This document shows, one piece after another, positions 44,946-53,310 of a stretch of 64,000 nucleotides of DNA. Under the pieces are notes generated by a model, which saw nothing but the letters and a program-made list of their open reading frames with translations, was not told where the DNA came from and ran no database searches. This DNA comes from JBBQNR01 sp963774075. GTDB taxonomy: Bacteria > Actinomycetota > Thermoleophilia > Solirubrobacterales > JBBDJG01. Position 1 is the stretch's first letter. Each line of letters starts with the position of its first letter. The translations under genes and the position numbers were made by a program. The stretch is from NCBI GenBank assembly GCA_963774075.1, contig CAVZDP010000002.1, forward strand, positions 682,001 to 746,000, in the 5' to 3' direction.

Positions 44946-46149
44946 GCCGATCTGCAGTCTCTCCCATCTGCGCGTCGCCTTCGCCCCGCAGGCGATTCAG
45001 CGCCAGAGCGGGGAATACCACGACCGAAAGCAGCCCTGCAGCTATCAGCGCGGCGGCGTTCGCGGCCGTGATGATGTCGAGCTCGACACCGATCGCCGTG
45101 GCGGCGACGATGAATGGAAGCGAGGTCGCCTGGAGCAGCACCCCCGGCAGCGTGCGACCGGCCGGTATCAGGGGCCTGTATAGAAGTGCAGGCAGACCGC
45201 GGACAAGCAGTAGCGCAGCCAGGAAAATCGGTACGTTCGCGAGCGCCGAGCTGTCCGAGAGCAGCGCATCGAGGTCGTACTGAAGGCCGCTGGTCACGAA
45301 GAACACCGGGATGAAGACGCCAAAGCCCACTGCCTCCAGCTTGGTGCGGAATTCGGGGTGGGTCATCATCTCATCGCGGTCGACGAGTGTCAGGATCGCG
45401 CCGGCCAGGAACGCTCCGAGGATGACCTCGAGACCGAGCTCGGTCGCGAGTGCGGTCAAGCCGATCATCAGAAGGAAGGCGCCTCTGACCCGGATCTGAG
45501 CCGTCGTGTCCTGGAGGCGGACGAGCGCCTTGCGGATCCCTGACGAATGCTCGATTCCGAGCACCGCAAGCGCGACAAGCGCGACAACGGCAAATAAGGT
45601 CCCAAGCAAGAGGATCTGGGCACTCGTGGTCGTCGACTCGCGAGAGAAGAAGAGCGACAGCAGGATGACCGTCGCGAAGTCAGCAATCGAAGCACCGGCG
45701 ATTAGGAGCTGGCCGAAAGTCGACCCGCTCTCGCGTGCGTCCTTGAGCACCGGTACGACGACTCCGAGTGACGTCGCGGAGAGCACGATCGCGATGAAGA
45801 GCGGCTGGTCGACGAAACCACCAATCTTCAGGAGCAGCCCGACGGCGAGCGCAATCGCGAACGACACCGCGAAGCCCAAGGCCGCCACCCTCAGGATCCT
45901 GCCGCGGAGTTTCTGGAACTCGATCTCGAGGCCGGCGAGGAAGAGGAGGAATGCGAGCCCCACGATCGCCAGCACTCGAACCGGTTCGTCGACTTCGACC
46001 CAGCCAAGTACCGCTGGGCCGACGATGATGCCTGCGATCAGCTCCACCACGACCGACGGCAGGCGCAGTCGGGGTGCAAAGCTGAGCGCGAGCGGCACCG
46101 CGAAGGCGACGGCAACAACGATCAGCAGGTTGGTGAATTGGATCTCCAT
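44923..46149 (-). CDS. CPA2-family cation/proton antiporter (KefB-like membrane part)
   Basis: A 408-residue membrane protein with about 12 helices: LPSVVVELIAGIIVGPAVLG, LLFLAGLEIEFQKLRGRI, FIAIVLSATSLGVVVPVLKD, GSTFGQLLIAGASIADFATV (Asp of the ion site), LEVILGAFLAGAIL and GFGVFIPVFFVTSGLQYDL. No TrkA-N domain follows. It exchanges K+ or Na+ for H+. The downstream overlapping PPC gene may be functionally linked. Confidence 0.9.
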   Translation of the reverse strand: MEIQFTNLLIVVAVAFAVPLALSFAPRLRLPSVVVELIAGIIVGPAVLGWVEVDEPVRVLAIVGLAFLLFLAGLEIEFQKLRGRILRVAALGFAVSFAIALAVGLLLKIGGFVDQPLFIAIVLSATSLGVVVPVLKDARESGSTFGQLLIAGASIADFATVILLSLFFSRESTTTSAQILLLGTLFAVVALVALAVLGIEHSSGIRKALVRLQDTTAQIRVRGAFLLMIGLTALATELGLEVILGAFLAGAILTLVDRDEMMTHPEFRTKLEAVGFGVFIPVFFVTSGLQYDLDALLSDSSALANVPIFLAALLLVRGLPALLYRPLIPAGRTLPGVLLQATSLPFIVAATAIGVELDIITAANAAALIAAGLLSVVVFPALALNRLRGEGDAQMGETADRHEVAATQ

Positions 46150-46182
46150 GGACGGTCGTAGCGACAGTCCAGCGACGGGGGC

Positions 46183-46212
46183 GACCGTTACAGGCGCCTG
46201 TTTGTAACGGTC
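46183..46212. promoter_or_regulatory. perfect 9-bp inverted repeat (operator candidate)
   Basis: GACCGTTAC (46183-46191), 12 bases, GTAACGGTC (46204-46212), between the divergent antiporter and SDR genes. The right arm overlaps the GTAAC of the promoter-like element at 46204-46230. Confidence 0.6.
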
Positions 46213-46230
46213 CTCGGACAGCCGAGACTA
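46204..46230 (+). promoter_or_regulatory. GTAAC-N17-GACTA promoter-like element (SDR operon)
   Basis: GTAAC (46204-46208), 17 bases, GACTA (46226-46230), about 50 bases before the start at 46283. The minus-strand element at 55078-55104 is closely similar (GTAACGGTC ... GAGACT). Confidence 0.5.
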
Positions 46231-46282
46231 GGTCGGCGATGGCAGCTTTCCCCGTTGCCCGACCACGACACAGGAGGAACTC

Positions 46283-47128
46283 ATGGAACTTGCCACTTCG
46301 ACCGCCCCACGGGAAGCGATGCGCGGCCTGAAGGACAAGAACGTGCTCGTGACCGGCAGTACGTCGGGTATCGGGCAGGCGATCGCGGTGCGGTTCGCCG
46401 AGTACGGGGCGAATGTCGCGATCAACTACCTGCGACAGCCTGAGGAGGCGGAGGAGACCGAGGAGCAGGTCCACACCTGCTTGAAGCAGGTCCGCCAGAC
46501 CAGCGTCAAGGATGTGCTCGTCCAAGGCGACGTCTCCAAGGAAGCCGACGTCGAGCAGATGATCGAGCAGACCGTCGAGCAGCTGGGCGGCATAGATGTG
46601 CTCGTCAATAACGCCGGCATCCAGATCTCGCGACCTTCGCACGAGCTCTCGGCCGCTGATTTCGACAAGGTCCTGGCCGTCAACCTGCGCGGGTCATTCC
46701 TCTGCGCGCGCGAGGCAATCAAGCGGTTCCTCGACGCCGGCAACGGGGGCGTGATCATCAACGTCTCGAGCGTGCACCAGCTGATCCCGAAGCCCGACTA
46801 CCTCGGCTACTCCACGAGCAAGGGCGGGATGCAGAACCTGACGCGGACGCTGGCGCTCGAATACGCGGGCCACAACATCCGCGTCAACGCTGTCGGGCCA
46901 GGCGCCACCGTCACCCCCATCAATCGTGCGTGGATCGACGACCCGGTCAAGAAGGAACAAGTGGAGTCGCACATCCCGCTCGCCCGCGCCGGCACCTCGG
47001 ACGAGATGGCAGGGGTCACCTGCTTCCTCGCCAGCGACGACGCCGCCTACATAACCGGGCAGACGATCTTCGTCGACGGTGGGCTGACGCTCTACGCGGA
47101 CTTTAGGGAGCCCTGGTCTTCGGAATGA
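46283..47128 (+). CDS. SDR-family dehydrogenase (glucose 1-dehydrogenase type)
   Basis: A 281-residue NAD(P)-dependent short-chain dehydrogenase. CAGGAGGAACTC precedes the ATG. NVLVTGSTSGIGQAIAVRFA is the cofactor site. IDVLVNNAGIQISRPSHEL, INVSSVHQL (catalytic Ser) and YLGYSTSKGGMQNLTRTLAL (Tyr, Lys) follow. GQTIFVDGGLTLY is the usual C-terminus. Similarity to glucose and ribitol dehydrogenases and the sugar-oxidation neighbours favour a sugar or polyol substrate. It is coupled to the next gene (ATGA). Confidence 0.9.
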   Translation: MELATSTAPREAMRGLKDKNVLVTGSTSGIGQAIAVRFAEYGANVAINYLRQPEEAEETEEQVHTCLKQVRQTSVKDVLVQGDVSKEADVEQMIEQTVEQLGGIDVLVNNAGIQISRPSHELSAADFDKVLAVNLRGSFLCAREAIKRFLDAGNGGVIINVSSVHQLIPKPDYLGYSTSKGGMQNLTRTLALEYAGHNIRVNAVGPGATVTPINRAWIDDPVKKEQVESHIPLARAGTSDEMAGVTCFLASDDAAYITGQTIFVDGGLTLYADFREPWSSE

Positions 47129-48036
47129 GCGTCGTCACCGTCACAGACCAGTGGTGGCCATCCCCTTTCGGGGCGGACGACCAGCTCGGAATGCTCAACC
47201 ACGTCACCGACGACAAGCGTCGCCAGGCACTGTCATCGGTGAGTGAGGGGCGGCTCTACGACCTCGGGCGGGTGCTCGACGAGAAGGTGCCTGTTTTCCC
47301 GGGACGCGCCTTCCATCAAACGCTCGTCACGACAGCCCACCACTACAACATGGCGGCATCCGAGGGGGCACACTCGGCGGGGGTCGGCGACAACGCCGTG
47401 AACTGGATGACCGAGGTCTTCTCCGGCACCACCCAACTCGGCACCCACCTCGATGCGCTCAGCCACCTTCAGATGGCCGACCGTGGCTACAACGGCTGGT
47501 CGGTCAGCGAGCTCGCGGGGCCCGCGGGCGTGATGCGACTGGGCGCCGAAACGATTCCCCAGATCGTGACGCGCGGCCTCTTGGTCGACGTTCCTACGTC
47601 CCGCGGCGGCGAACGCCCCGGGGTCGGGGACGTCGTCACGGTCGCCGACGTCGAACGGGCACTGGCAGGGACCGACCCTGAGCCCGGCGATGCCGTGCTC
47701 TTCCATACTGGCTGGGGCGCCAAATGGGACGAGGCAGAGGGTTATCTGGAAGGTGAGCCGGGCCCGGGCTGCGACGTCGCCCATTGGCTCGTCGAGCATG
47801 GCGTCGCGCTCACAGGCTGCGATACATGGAGCTACGGGCCGGTCCCCGCTGAGGATCCGGCACGGCCTTTCGAGGTGCCGCAGATTCTCAACGTCCGCCA
47901 CGGCGTCTTCATCGTCGAGAACCTCGACACGGCTGCGCTTGCAGCCGACGGCGTGCGCGAGTTTGCCCTGATCCTGACCCACCCCAAGCTTCGCGGCGCT
48001 ACCGGCGCCTGGTGCTCACCGATCGCCCTCGTCTAG
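47125..48036 (+). CDS. cyclase-family (kynurenine formamidase-like) metal hydrolase
   Basis: A 303-residue member of the cyclase/formamidase family. The metal site is TTQLGTHLDALSHLQ (H-x-G-T-H-x-D-x-x-x-H variant with Q for the first His). LLVDVPTSRGGERPGVGDVV, AVLFHTGWGAKW and ILNVRHGVFIVENLD are conserved. It hydrolyses amide, ester or lactone bonds with Mn or Zn. In this operon a lactone or ring-opening step is plausible. It overlaps the SDR stop and lies 14 bases from the GMC gene. Confidence 0.85.
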   Translation: MSVVTVTDQWWPSPFGADDQLGMLNHVTDDKRRQALSSVSEGRLYDLGRVLDEKVPVFPGRAFHQTLVTTAHHYNMAASEGAHSAGVGDNAVNWMTEVFSGTTQLGTHLDALSHLQMADRGYNGWSVSELAGPAGVMRLGAETIPQIVTRGLLVDVPTSRGGERPGVGDVVTVADVERALAGTDPEPGDAVLFHTGWGAKWDEAEGYLEGEPGPGCDVAHWLVEHGVALTGCDTWSYGPVPAEDPARPFEVPQILNVRHGVFIVENLDTAALAADGVREFALILTHPKLRGATGAWCSPIALV

Positions 48037-48049
48037 AAGGAGGCTCGAA

Positions 48050-49630
48050 ATGGCAGACCACTACGACGTGATCATCATCGGCACCGGCGCTGGCGGCGGC
48101 ACGCTCGCCCACCGGCTGGCGCCGTCCGGCAAGCGGATCCTGCTACTCGAGCGGGGAGGCTACCTGCCGCGCGAGCCTGAGAACTGGGACTCGAAGGAGG
48201 TGTTCCTGAAGGAACGCTACCTCTCCGGAGAGGTCTGGTACGACAAGGACGGCCAGCCGTTCAGGCCTCACCAGCAGTACTTCGTCGGCGGCAACACGAA
48301 GTTCTACGGTGCGATCCTCTTTCGCCTGCGCGAGCGCGACTTCGACGAGGTGCAGCACTACGGCGGCATCTCGCCCGCGTGGCCGCTCTCCTATCAGGAC
48401 CTCGAGCCCTACTACACCGAGGCGGAACGCCTCTACCTGGTGCATGGTAAGACAGGCGAGGACCCGACCGAGCCACCGCGGTCGGGCCCGTTCCCGTATC
48501 CGGCCGTCACCCACGAGCCACGGATCCAGCAGCTCCATGACGACTTCGAGAAGACGGGGCACCACCCGTTTCACCTGCCAGTGGGCGTCGACCTCGACGA
48601 AAACGATCCCGAAGGTGGACGCTGCGTGCGCTGTGCCAAGTTCGACGGGTTTCCATGCCTCACCGATGGAAAGGCCGATGCGCATGTCTGCTGTGTGCGG
48701 CCAGCGCTTCAGCACACGAACGTCAAGCTCGTTACGCACGCCAAGGTCGAGAAGCTCGTCACCAACTCGAGCGGCGGAACGATCACCGAAGTGGTCGTGG
48801 ACCGCAATGGAGCGCGCGAGACCTACAGCGGAGACGTCGTCGTCGTCTCGTGCGGCGCGACAAACTCGGCCGCCCTGCTGCTGCGCTCGGCGTCCGACCG
48901 GCACCCGAACGGATTGGCCAACTCATCAGATCAAGTCGGTCGCAACTACATGGCGCACATCAACTCCGGTGTGATCGCGATCTCACGAACACCGAACCCG
49001 ACGAAGTTCCAGAAGACCCTCGGTGTCAACGACTACTACTGGGGTGCTGAGGACTCGGAGCTGCCGCTTGGCCATATCCAGATGCTCGGCAAGAGCGATC
49101 GAAACATCCTGCGCGGCGGGGCGCCGTGGTTCGCGCCAGGACAGGTGCTCGACTACATGGCCCGGCACGCGATCGACTTCTGGATCACGACAGAGGACCT
49201 GCCGCATCCCGACAATCGCGTGACGGTTGACCGCGAGGGCAACATCCACCTCGCCAAGACCTACCACAACACCGAACCGCACCGGCGGCTGCTCGCCAAA
49301 CTCCGCGGCCTCGTGGGCGATCTGGGCTGCCACGAATCGATTCCGAGCCGCACCGTGCTCGACCAGCGGATTCCGCTCGCCGGCGTCGCCCACCAGTGCG
49401 GCACCGTGCGTTTCGGCAACGACCCGAGCGACTCGGTCCTCGACGTGAACTGCAAGGCGCACGACCTAGACAACCTCTACGTCGTCGACACGAGCTTCTT
49501 TCCCTCCGCGAGTGCCGTCAACCCGGCGCTGACCGCGATGGCAAATGCGCTGCGGGTTGGCGACCACCTGCTGGAACGCCTCGATGCTCGGCGAGAGGTC
49601 GACAGACAACTACAGGAGGTGGCTTCGTGA
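48050..49630 (+). CDS. GMC-family FAD oxidoreductase
   Basis: A 526-residue alcohol/sugar oxidoreductase. FAD site YDVIIIGTGAGGGTLAHRLA; PHQQYFVGGNTKFYGAILFR LRERDF; a Cys-rich loop (GGRCVRCAKFDGFPC, then HVCCVRP). The C-terminal domain has VAHQCGTVRFGNDPSDSVLD, whose His is the catalytic base, and LYVVDTSFFPSASAVNPALT. It lacks a signal peptide. AGGAGG precedes the start. Similar enzymes oxidise glucose or alcohols and pass electrons to quinones or cytochromes. It is in one operon with the SDR, cyclase and next gene. Confidence 0.92.
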   Translation: MADHYDVIIIGTGAGGGTLAHRLAPSGKRILLLERGGYLPREPENWDSKEVFLKERYLSGEVWYDKDGQPFRPHQQYFVGGNTKFYGAILFRLRERDFDEVQHYGGISPAWPLSYQDLEPYYTEAERLYLVHGKTGEDPTEPPRSGPFPYPAVTHEPRIQQLHDDFEKTGHHPFHLPVGVDLDENDPEGGRCVRCAKFDGFPCLTDGKADAHVCCVRPALQHTNVKLVTHAKVEKLVTNSSGGTITEVVVDRNGARETYSGDVVVVSCGATNSAALLLRSASDRHPNGLANSSDQVGRNYMAHINSGVIAISRTPNPTKFQKTLGVNDYYWGAEDSELPLGHIQMLGKSDRNILRGGAPWFAPGQVLDYMARHAIDFWITTEDLPHPDNRVTVDREGNIHLAKTYHNTEPHRRLLAKLRGLVGDLGCHESIPSRTVLDQRIPLAGVAHQCGTVRFGNDPSDSVLDVNCKAHDLDNLYVVDTSFFPSASAVNPALTAMANALRVGDHLLERLDARREVDRQLQEVAS

Positions 49631-50088
49631 AGACCCTGGACACGCTCGCCTCGAGCATTGGCAAGGGCCTGCTTGCGGGCTTCGCCGGCACCGCGGCGAT
49701 GACGGTCTCGAGCACCTTGGAGGCGCGCCTGCGCCACCGCGCGGCGAGCTCGGCTCCGGCCCGCGCGACGGCAAAGATGCTCGGCATCAAGGAGTTCGAC
49801 AGCGACCTCGCGCAGGCCCGCTTCAACGACCTCAGCCACTGGGGCTACGGCACCGGCTGGGGAGTAGTCCGTGGCCTGCTGGCGGCGACCGGCATGTCGC
49901 CGAAGGCCGCGACCGCCGCCCACGGCGCCGCGATCTACGGCGCTGCCCAGGTCACCCTTCCGGCGCTCGAGATCGCCCCGCCGGCGATCTTCTGGCCGAA
50001 GGAGGAGATCGCGATCGACGCCTGGCACCACGCCGTCTACGCGGCGGCGACCGGACTCGCCTACGAGTTGATCAATGGGCAACGCTGA
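49627..50088 (+). CDS. conserved hypothetical membrane-associated protein
   Basis: Starts at a GTG overlapping the GMC stop (GTGA); 153 residues. It has Gly/Ala-rich weak membrane segments (SIGKGLLAGFAGTAAMTVSS, WGVVRGLLAATGM, HHAVYAAATGLAYELI) and LGIKEFDSDLAQARFNDLSH. The pattern matches an uncharacterised family often found next to GMC oxidoreductases. It may help to anchor or couple the enzyme to the membrane; this is inference from position. Confidence 0.7.
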   Translation: MKTLDTLASSIGKGLLAGFAGTAAMTVSSTLEARLRHRAASSAPARATAKMLGIKEFDSDLAQARFNDLSHWGYGTGWGVVRGLLAATGMSPKAATAAHGAAIYGAAQVTLPALEIAPPAIFWPKEEIAIDAWHHAVYAAATGLAYELINGQR

Positions 50089-50201
50089 CCGATCCGGCGT
50101 CTGGCGCTACCGTAACCACGACGCGGAAGGGGAAGCGAGGTAGGCGTTGACGGACGGCGCGCCGTTGCTTACTCAGACACGACGCGCCGTTGCCTGTGGG
50201 G

Positions 50202-50945
50202 CTACCCTTGGGCGCCTCTCTCGGGATTCTGCTGGCGAAACATCTCCATCAACTCCTCGTTCCGCTTCTTGACGTCCTCCGTGGACATGACCAACAGGCC
50301 GCCGCCGCTTGTGACCATCTTCTTCATCGTGTCGCGGATATCCTCGAGCCGCTTGACGAGGTCGTGTATGTCCTTCCGGTCCACCCACGTGAGGTTCCAG
50401 TACACGCCGAGGTCGAGCGTCATCGAGTCGTTAAACGGACGCTTTCCCGTATCGTCGGTGTAGGTGACGCGCGCCCCGTATACATCCGGTAGCTCCTCCC
50501 GGCGCGGCCAGCGGAGGACGGAAACATCGAACAGCGTCTCGATCACTTTCCCGGGCGGCAACGTCGGGATCCCCTCCTTGAACATCTTGAGCTCGGAGAA
50601 CGGAACCGGCGGCGAAGTGCTCGACTTCAACGGCGGCGTGAAATCGATCCGGACGTTGCGCGCCATGCTCGGTCCGATGTTGGTGACCTTGAGCTTGATA
50701 CCTCTAGTGGCTTCCTCCCGCTCGAAGTCGACAACGACGAAGGGCCGGTTCCGCTCCCGGCGGAGACGCCGCGCCTCACGAAGTTGCCGCCACGCGATAA
50801 TGGCGGCGGCAGCAATCACGAACAGCGTCGCCGCCGTGATCGCGGTACCGACGATGTCGGTCCAGGATGGATCATGGATCAGGTGTAGCCGTTCGGTCAC
50901 TGCTGCTCTGCGCGGAGGCTGTCGCACGAAGTCCGTGCCAGGCAT
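50202..50945 (-). CDS. single-helix membrane protein of unknown function
   Basis: About 247 residues from the ATG at 50945. It has one membrane helix (IVGTAITAATLFVIAAAAII A) followed by a basic stretch (LREARRLRRERNRPFVVVDF) and a cytosolic or exported beta domain (IKLKVTNIGPSMARNVRIDF TPPL, YTDDTGKRPFNDSMTLDLG). A C-terminal coiled coil follows (DLVKRLEDIRDTMKKMV, DVKKRNEELMEMFRQQN). Similar orphan proteins are found scattered in actinobacteria. A later start (VTERLHLIHDP) is also possible. Confidence 0.65.
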   Translation of the reverse strand: MPGTDFVRQPPRRAAVTERLHLIHDPSWTDIVGTAITAATLFVIAAAAIIAWRQLREARRLRRERNRPFVVVDFEREEATRGIKLKVTNIGPSMARNVRIDFTPPLKSSTSPPVPFSELKMFKEGIPTLPPGKVIETLFDVSVLRWPRREELPDVYGARVTYTDDTGKRPFNDSMTLDLGVYWNLTWVDRKDIHDLVKRLEDIRDTMKKMVTSGGGLLVMSTEDVKKRNEELMEMFRQQNPERGAQG

Positions 50946-50950
50946 TAAAA

Positions 50951-50972
50951 CGCCGCCCTGAGGTGGGCGGCG
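50951..50972. terminator. 8-bp perfect GC hairpin
   Basis: CGCCGCCC, loop TGAGGT, GGGCGGCG. It lies upstream of the 50202-50945 gene start and next to a transposase tail. It may be a terminator or an IS-related end. Confidence 0.45.
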
Positions 50973-50998
50973 GGTGAGAATCAAACGCCGGGTTGTCT

Positions 50999-51065
50999 TT
51001 AGGCGGTGGCCAGCTTGTGTTGGTGGAGTTTCCGGAGGTTGTGGGTGGCCGTCAAGGATCGGCGT
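50999..51065 (-). pseudogene. C-terminal tail of a transposase (IS1182/IS5-like)
   Basis: The minus strand reads RRSLTATHNLRKLHQHKLAT A and stops at the TAA at 50999. This is the characteristic end (ATHNLRKLHxHxLATA) of transposases in the IS1182 group. Nothing else of the element remains. Confidence 0.65.
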
Positions 51066-51104
51066 CCGTGCGCCGCCGCCCGCGGAAGCCTCTGGAGATC
51101 GGGC

Positions 51105-51671
51105 TCATCCGGTTACGGAAGCTACACGCTTCTGGCTCGCCTCCCACTCGGCGCGCGCCTCCGCCGTTGTCGGGTCGAAATCGCTCTTGATGCGGCGAAG
51201 TAGATCACCGATGTCCTCCCAGAGCTGGTAGATCGATGGTCGACCCCAAAACCAGTAGCCGACGTAGACCTTGTCGATCACGAGCCCGGGCGCAAGGATG
51301 AGCGTGTGCGGGACGACGGCATTGTCATGGTGCTCGTCCGTGTACTCGTCGATCTCGAACCGTGACCTGATCTCGAGCTTCTCGTCGGCCAGGAACGGCC
51401 AGTGCGATCCGCTCGAGATGCGCAGCTTGTAGACGTCGTGCAATCCGTTGGGCAGGATCGTCACCAGCCGAGTGAAGCTGTTATCGCACCACTCGTGGAA
51501 CTTCACCATCTCGCGCTGGTGCATACGCTCGCGCGGGCAGTGCTCCCCCCGTCCGAGCATGAGCACCATCACGTCATCGCCCTGAAGCTCCGAAAGGCGG
51601 TGAAGGTCGCCGTTCTCGTCCGGTAGCTCGAAGTCGGGGAACTTCGCTCCAGTTTCAAGACCTTTGCTCAT
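51105..51671 (-). CDS. AhpC/TSA-type redoxin
   Basis: A 188-residue thioredoxin-fold protein: GAKFPDFELPDENGDLHRLS, VMVLMLGRGEHCPRERMHQR (the Cys sits at the peroxidatic position, although PxxxT/SxxC is not kept), FLADEKLEIRSRFEIDEYTD, TLILAPGLVIDKVYVGYWFW GRPS. It probably reduces peroxides or acts as a thiol oxidoreductase. The stop of the SMP-30 gene lies 13 bases upstream of its start region, so the two are likely co-transcribed. Confidence 0.85.
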   Translation of the reverse strand: MSKGLETGAKFPDFELPDENGDLHRLSELQGDDVMVLMLGRGEHCPRERMHQREMVKFHEWCDNSFTRLVTILPNGLHDVYKLRISSGSHWPFLADEKLEIRSRFEIDEYTDEHHDNAVVPHTLILAPGLVIDKVYVGYWFWGRPSIYQLWEDIGDLLRRIKSDFDPTTAEARAEWEASQKRVASVTG

Positions 51672-51684
51672 TTCGTCTCCTCTC

Positions 51685-53310
51685 TCACTGCGGTCTAATT
51701 CCCGGAATGTTCAGGCGAACGCGATAGACGCTCGTGAGCGCCGTTATGTAGAGCGTCCGCCCGTCCTCGTCTCCCCAGGCCAAGTTGTGCGGGTCCTCGG
51801 GCAGCTCGAGCAGGCCGAGCCGCTCGCCCTCCTCCGAAAGCAACCAGATCCCACCCGGGCCGCACACATAGAGGTTTCCCTCCCGGTCGACCTTGATCCC
51901 GTCGATCGCATCCTCGCCGGGCGCGTCGGTCACGTCGAAGAAGACTACGCCGGCGACCGGGTCGCCCGCGTCGTCGAGCTCGTATCTCATCACGACCTTG
52001 CGCTCGAGGTCCCAATTCCCGACGTAGAGGTAGCGCTCGTCGGGCGAGAAGGCAAGTCCGTTCGGACCCTCGAGCTCATCGGTGACCAGCGTGACTTCGC
52101 CGTCGCGCACCCGGAAGACACCACTGAAATCGAGTTCCTTGGCAGGGTCCTCGAACGTGTCCGGAAGGCCGAACGGCGGATCGGTGAAGTACAGGGTTCC
52201 ATCCGAGCGGTAGACGAGGTCGTTCGGGCTGTTGAGCCTGTTCCCATCGAAGCGATCGGCGAGCACGGTGATGTCACCGTGCGGATTGACCCTGATCACC
52301 CGTCGGTTGCCGTGCTGGCAGATCGTCAAGAGCCCGTCCTTTGGGTCGAATGTGAGCCCGTTCGAGCCAGGCTGCACGAAACGCGCGATGTCGGTGCCGG
52401 AGTAGCCGCTCTTGGAGCGGAACACCGTCACCTTGCCGATCTCCTCCCAGCGGTAGATCACATTCGTGTTCGGCGAGCTGAAGAGGAGGGCTCCGTCCTT
52501 CGACCAGACCGGGCCCTCGGTGAACTCGAATCCGCCCGCGATGCGCTCGACGCGGGCTTTCGCCGGCACGATTGCATCGATCCGGTCGTTGGCGCGCTCG
52601 ACTTCGAGCGGTATCGCCTGCGCAGCGCGCGCCCGCTCGGCCGAGTAGAAGTCTAGTGTCGCTGTCCGCATCCAGATGTAGTTGTGTGGCGACGCGGAGA
52701 TCGGGCCGTTGATGCCGAACACCGCGATCTGAAAGCTCTGGCCTGGCCGGGCGTCCTGGGTGAGGACCACGCGGTTGGGCGCGTTCCACCCGCCCACCAC
52801 CTGGCCGCCGCTGTAACCGAACGCGAGCGGCAGCCTGCCGTTCACCCAGACCTCGGCGTAGTCGTCAATCACTACCTCGAACACCACCGTGGCACCGGTT
52901 GGGTCGAGCTCGCCGACCCGATCGGGGATCGTCACGTTGATCCGGTACCAGTTGAAGCAGACCCGGCCCTGGCTCAGGCGGCGCATCGTGTCTGCGGGAG
53001 CCAGCACCTCCCAGCCGGAGTCGTCGAAGTCCCTGCCCTCGGCGTGCGGTGTGACATCGTAGGTGCGGTTCGGAACGTCGCCCGGACCAAGGGGATCGGC
53101 GGCCGTTGGCCCGCCGAGCTCGACGAAGTCGATCTCTTCGACCTTTGCGTCAGAGTAGCGCCATTCACCCCCGACCAGACGCACCCCCATATCGGCCTGG
53201 AGGTCAACCACGGCGTCGGGCCGGCCGGGTAGCAGCTCGGGCGGTCCCGGCAGCCGCGCCGCGGAATCAACTTTCTCTTGTGATGTTGTCTCGGCGACGG
53301 TCGCCATCAC
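51685..53310 (-). CDS. SMP-30/gluconolactonase with N-terminal beta-sandwich domain
   Basis: A 541-residue two-domain protein. Residues 60-230 form a galactose-binding-like sandwich (ADTMRRLSQGRVCFNWYRIN VTIPDRVG, VIDDYAEVWVNGRLPLAFGY SGG). Residues 250-541 are a six-bladed lactonase propeller: GGFEFTEGPVWSKDGALLFS (metal Glu), LLTICQHGNRRV, RLNSPNDLVYRSDGTLYFTD PPFGL (metal Asn), GLAFSPDERYLYVGNWD and EDAIDGIKVDREGNLYVCGP (metal Asp). It hydrolyses sugar lactones. It starts at the ATGA overlap with the upstream GlcG-type gene. Confidence 0.9.
   Translation of the reverse strand: MMATVAETTSQEKVDSAARLPGPPELLPGRPDAVVDLQADMGVRLVGGEWRYSDAKVEEIDFVELGGPTAADPLGPGDVPNRTYDVTPHAEGRDFDDSGWEVLAPADTMRRLSQGRVCFNWYRINVTIPDRVGELDPTGATVVFEVVIDDYAEVWVNGRLPLAFGYSGGQVVGGWNAPNRVVLTQDARPGQSFQIAVFGINGPISASPHNYIWMRTATLDFYSAERARAAQAIPLEVERANDRIDAIVPAKARVERIAGGFEFTEGPVWSKDGALLFSSPNTNVIYRWEEIGKVTVFRSKSGYSGTDIARFVQPGSNGLTFDPKDGLLTICQHGNRRVIRVNPHGDITVLADRFDGNRLNSPNDLVYRSDGTLYFTDPPFGLPDTFEDPAKELDFSGVFRVRDGEVTLVTDELEGPNGLAFSPDERYLYVGNWDLERKVVMRYELDDAGDPVAGVVFFDVTDAPGEDAIDGIKVDREGNLYVCGPGGIWLLSEEGERLGLLELPEDPHNLAWGDEDGRTLYITALTSVYRVRLNIPGIRPQ

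Noticed and set aside
50157..50195. Direct repeat GCGCGCCGTTGC-like (two copies) between convergent genes
   Set aside because: The copies are short, GC-rich and imperfect, with no flanking structure; likely chance.
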